From Propionibacteriaceae bacterium (GTDB taxonomy: Bacteria; Actinomycetota; Actinomycetes; Propionibacteriales; Propionibacteriaceae): a DNA stretch of 8,451 bases. A program made the translations under genes and the position numbers. The stretch spans positions 4,866-13,316 of the forward strand of contig PMBM01000150.1 in NCBI GenBank assembly GCA_003153855.1, given 5' to 3'. The notes under the pieces were generated by a model. The model was not told the DNA's origin. It worked only from the letters and a program-made list of their open reading frames with translations, and searched no databases. Shown piece by piece: positions 6,158 to 8,451 of the stretch (position 1 is its first letter; every line of letters starts with the position of its first letter).

Positions 6158-7362
6158 GTCGAGTCGTTCTCGTCAGCCAGTCCGCTGGCCTGACGGAGCG
6201 GATCGGCTACGCAACAGGGGGATCGTTCCTCCTGCTCTCACCGAATCCTCTCCCCGCCACCACCGCTGAGCTCTTCGCCGGGCTCCGTGGCGCGCCGACG
6301 CCGGACATCATCGTTCTGGATGCCGACATCGACCCGAACGGCGCCATCGAGCTCGCTCGCAACCTCGACCAGTCGTACCCGTGTGTCGTCATCCTGGCCG
6401 CCACGAACATCGAACCCCTGGCGCTTGCGGCTCTCCGGGCCGGCGTCAAGGACCTGATCTCCACCGAGGGCGACGTCGCCGACATCCGCAAGGCCCTCGA
6501 GCGTGCCGCTCAGTCCATGGCCATGCGCGCGGCGCCCGTCGCCGTCGCGCCGACCGTGCCGCTGGTCGCCAAACCCGACGGCCGGATCGTCACGGTCGCG
6601 TCTCCCAAGGGAGGCGTCGGCAAGACGACCGTCGCGACCAACCTGGCTGTCGGGCTCGCGAAGCGCTACCCGCAGCAGATCGTCCTGGTCGACCTCGACA
6701 TCCACTTCGGGGACTGCGCCAGTGCGCTGAACCTGGAGCCCGAGTTCTCTCTCCCTGACACGATCCAGGGCGCGATGACCCAGGACATGCTGACCCTGAA
6801 GTCGCTGCTCACGCGGCACGAGACGGGCCTGTACGTCGTTCCCGGATCCGATTCGCCTGTGGCCGCCGACACCGTGACGCCGAAGGACATCTCGAACCTG
6901 CTCACCATGCTGGCGAAGGAGTTCCAGTACGTCGTCGTCGACACCGCCCCGGGCCTGTCGGAGCACACTCTCGCGGTGCTCGACAAGGCCAACGAGATCG
7001 TCCTCGTCACGAGCCTGGACGTTCCAGGCGTGCGAGGACTTCGCAAGGAGCTCGAGACACTCGACGACCTCGACATGTTGCTCGAGGCGCGTCACGTCGT
7101 CGTCAACTTCTTCGAGACGAGCCGCGGCCTGACGATCAAGGACGTCCAGTCCACGATCGGCGAAGAGGTCGACATCGTGCTCAACCAGTCACACCTGCTT
7201 CCCCAATCGACGAACCAAGGTATGCCGCTTCTCCAGGTGAACGGTCGTGACCCGATCACCAAGCAGCTGAACCTGCTCGTAGACCGCATCACAGGCCGTA
7301 CCTCGGAGACCCTCAGCGGATTCACCGGTCGCCGGGGCGTCAGAGCGGAGAAGTCATCATGA
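6154..7362 (+). CDS. cpaE: Tad pilus assembly/localisation ATPase CpaE (TadZ), MinD/ParA type
   Basis: A 402-residue cytoplasmic protein that positions or initiates the Tad machine at the membrane. The N-terminal part (about 1-118) has a response-regulator fold pattern: IIVLDADID with D56, and the helix ALRAGVKDLIS. It lacks the usual acidic pair after the first strand and has no clear switch Lys, so it looks like a pseudo-receiver. An Ala/Pro-rich hinge leads to the MinD/ParA domain. This has a deviant Walker A motif SPKGGVGKTT (signature K152, P-loop K157), LVDLDIHFGD (D180/D182) and a Walker B-like VVVDTAPG (D263). The ATG at 6154 overlaps the cpaB stop; an upstream in-frame start at 6058 is inside cpaB and unlikely. 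The 3' end overlaps cpaF by 4 bp. A chromosome-partition ParA is the alternative, but the receiver-like domain and neighbours favour CpaE. Confidence 0.9.
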   Translation: MSRVVLVSQSAGLTERIGYATGGSFLLLSPNPLPATTAELFAGLRGAPTPDIIVLDADIDPNGAIELARNLDQSYPCVVILAATNIEPLALAALRAGVKDLISTEGDVADIRKALERAAQSMAMRAAPVAVAPTVPLVAKPDGRIVTVASPKGGVGKTTVATNLAVGLAKRYPQQIVLVDLDIHFGDCASALNLEPEFSLPDTIQGAMTQDMLTLKSLLTRHETGLYVVPGSDSPVAADTVTPKDISNLLTMLAKEFQYVVVDTAPGLSEHTLAVLDKANEIVLVTSLDVPGVRGLRKELETLDDLDMLLEARHVVVNFFETSRGLTIKDVQSTIGEEVDIVLNQSHLLPQSTNQGMPLLQVNGRDPITKQLNLLVDRITGRTSETLSGFTGRRGVRAEKSS

Positions 7363-8451
7363 AGCTGTCAGAACGTCTCGGCGCTCGACGCGCCGAGGGT
7401 GGGGAGCCGCTCGATCCCTTCTCGCCGGCCACCTACAACGCCCCCGATGCCGCACCCGCGTCGCTTGCGACGCGGGCGGCAGAGGTGGGCGCCTTCCCGC
7501 CGCTGCCCGCAGCGCCCACGCCGGCAGCCGCGGCCTCCGGCCTCGGCCAGCGGGGCCGCCCCGCACCGCCTCCGTCGGCCGCACCCGACCCCGTCGGGAA
7601 GCTCAAGGAACAGGCCACCGTGCAGCTGTTCGAGCGGATCGGCTCCCGTCTGAACGAGGGAGCGCTCGACGAGGAGATGATCAGTGGCCTCGTCCGCGAG
7701 GAGCTCAACTCGATCATCGAGGAGTCCTCGACGCCGCTGACCTCCGAGGAGCGACGTCGCATCATCCGCGAGGTCGAGGACGACGTTCTCGGCCTCGGCC
7801 CGCTCGAGGCTCTGCTCGCCGACATCTCGATCACCGAGATCATGGTGAACGGCGCGGACACGATCTACGTCGAGCAGAAGGGCAAGCTCACGCGCAGCCC
7901 TGTGCGCTTCGACGACGAGGCTCACCTCCGCCGGGTCATCGACCGCATCGTCAGCAAGGTCGGCCGTCGCATCGACGAGTCGTCGCCTCTGGTCGACGCC
8001 CGACTCATGGACGGCTCCCGCGTCAACGCCATCATCCCGCCGCTGGCGGTGAACGGCTCCACGCTCACCATCCGTAAGTTCAGCAAGGACGCCCTGGGTG
8101 TCAACGACCTCATCGGCTTCGGCACGATGACGCCGGACATGGCGGACCTCCTCCGCGCGTGCGTCCAGGCCCGCCTCAACATCCTGGTCTCCGGCGGTAC
8201 CGGTACCGGCAAGACGACGCTCCTCAATGTGCTGTCCAGCTTCATCCCGAACAACGAGCGGATCATCACGATCGAGGACGCCGTCGAGCTCCAGCTCCAG
8301 CAGGAGCACCTGGTGCGTCTGGAGTCGAGGCCAGCCAACGTCGAGGGACGCGGCGAGGTGACGATTCGCGACCTGGTCAAGAACTCACTGCGTATGCGCC
8401 CCGACCGGATCGTCGTCGGCGAGTGTCGTGGCGCCGAGGCGCTCGACATGC
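7359..8451 (+). CDS. cpaF: Tad pilus assembly ATPase CpaF (TadA), N-terminal part
   Basis: Hexameric type II/IV secretion ATPase that powers Flp pilus polymerisation at the inner face of the membrane. 364 residues are present and the C-terminus lies beyond the right edge. Residues about 15-78 form an Ala/Pro-rich, probably disordered extension. Then comes the CpaF N-terminal domain (about 79-260, with VEDDVLGLGPLEALL and DISITEIMVNG). The ATPase core has Walker A GGTGTGKTT (279-287, K285), the Asp-box segment IITIEDAVEL, and Walker B RIVVGECRG with E355. The His-box region is not reached. The ATG at 7359 overlaps the cpaE stop (ATGA) and GGAGAAG lies 5 nt upstream. Without the rest of the gene, a general type II secretion ATPase is the alternative, but the flp-cpaB-cpaE order makes CpaF nearly certain. 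Confidence 0.95.
   Translation, partial: MKLSERLGARRAEGGEPLDPFSPATYNAPDAAPASLATRAAEVGAFPPLPAAPTPAAAASGLGQRGRPAPPPSAAPDPVGKLKEQATVQLFERIGSRLNEGALDEEMISGLVREELNSIIEESSTPLTSEERRRIIREVEDDVLGLGPLEALLADISITEIMVNGADTIYVEQKGKLTRSPVRFDDEAHLRRVIDRIVSKVGRRIDESSPLVDARLMDGSRVNAIIPPLAVNGSTLTIRKFSKDALGVNDLIGFGTMTPDMADLLRACVQARLNILVSGGTGTGKTTLLNVLSSFIPNNERIITIEDAVELQLQQEHLVRLESRPANVEGRGEVTIRDLVKNSLRMRPDRIVVGECRGAEALDM
7455..7476 (+). repeat. Perfect 10-bp inverted repeat inside the 5' part of cpaF
   Basis: CCCGCGTCGC (7455-7464) and GCGACGCGGG (7467-7476) are exact reverse complements separated by TT. In RNA this folds as a 9-bp G-C-rich stem with a CTTG tetraloop, about 95 nt after the cpaF start codon. 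It codes PASLATR in the disordered extension. It might slow ribosomes or polymerase, or bind a protein; function is unknown. Confidence 0.6.

Noticed and set aside
8194..8210. Direct repeat GGTACCGGTACCGG in cpaF
   Set aside because: It simply encodes the Gly-Thr-Gly-Thr-Gly part of the Walker A motif.
7368..8309. 313-residue minus-strand open frame opposite cpaF
   Set aside because: Antisense shadow of a clearly conserved ATPase, with an acidic/Arg-rich translation and no domain.
1..8451. CRISPR array, tRNA, rRNA, insertion sequence, phage or defence genes
   Set aside because: No regularly spaced repeats, transposase motifs, terminal inverted repeats or tRNA-like cloverleaf were found on either strand. 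Every long gap is accounted for.

Overview
The window is high-GC DNA (about two thirds G+C by eye) with GTG/ATG starts, GGAGG-type ribosome binding sites and a gene order typical of Actinomycetota. The gcvT / pepA / actinobacterial-type sucB / lipB neighbourhood resembles that of Mycobacterium, Streptomyces and Nocardioides. A Nocardioidaceae-like actinobacterium is my best guess, but the family cannot be fixed from this sequence alone.

The left half (1-4810) is housekeeping and centres on lipoyl chemistry. It holds the start of gcvT on the minus strand (glycine cleavage T protein, which acts on lipoylated GcvH); divergently pepA (M17 leucyl aminopeptidase); a small conserved actinobacterial protein of unknown function on the minus strand, convergent with pepA and divergent from the next gene; sucB (a two-lipoyl-domain E2 acyltransferase); and lipB (octanoyltransferase, which starts the lipoylation of E2 and GcvH). 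sucB and lipB are 22 bp apart and look like one operon. Neither lpd (between pepA and sucB) nor lipA (after lipB), both common in relatives, is present at its expected place.

The middle (4811-5037) is a 227-bp control region. It holds a hairpin ending the lipB transcript, a candidate promoter with a 14-bp palindrome in its spacer, a stem-loop near the predicted transcript start, and the ribosome binding site of a pilin gene.

The right half (5038-8451) is the start of a Tad/Flp pilus locus: flp (prepilin), a strong 13-bp hairpin acting as terminator or attenuator, then cpaB, cpaE and cpaF. These last three are joined by two ATGA overlaps, so they are translationally coupled. cpaF runs off the right edge; the membrane platform genes (tadB/tadC type) probably follow. 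Flp is made as a precursor, cut at G25/A26 and polymerised by the CpaF ATPase, with CpaE and CpaB as assembly and localisation factors.

I found no RNA gene, CRISPR array, insertion sequence, phage gene or clearly new system. The more unusual features are regulatory (palindromes and hairpins around flp, pepA and the 5' part of cpaF), an apparent excess of the hexamer CGTACG, and the junction of the Tad locus with lipB.
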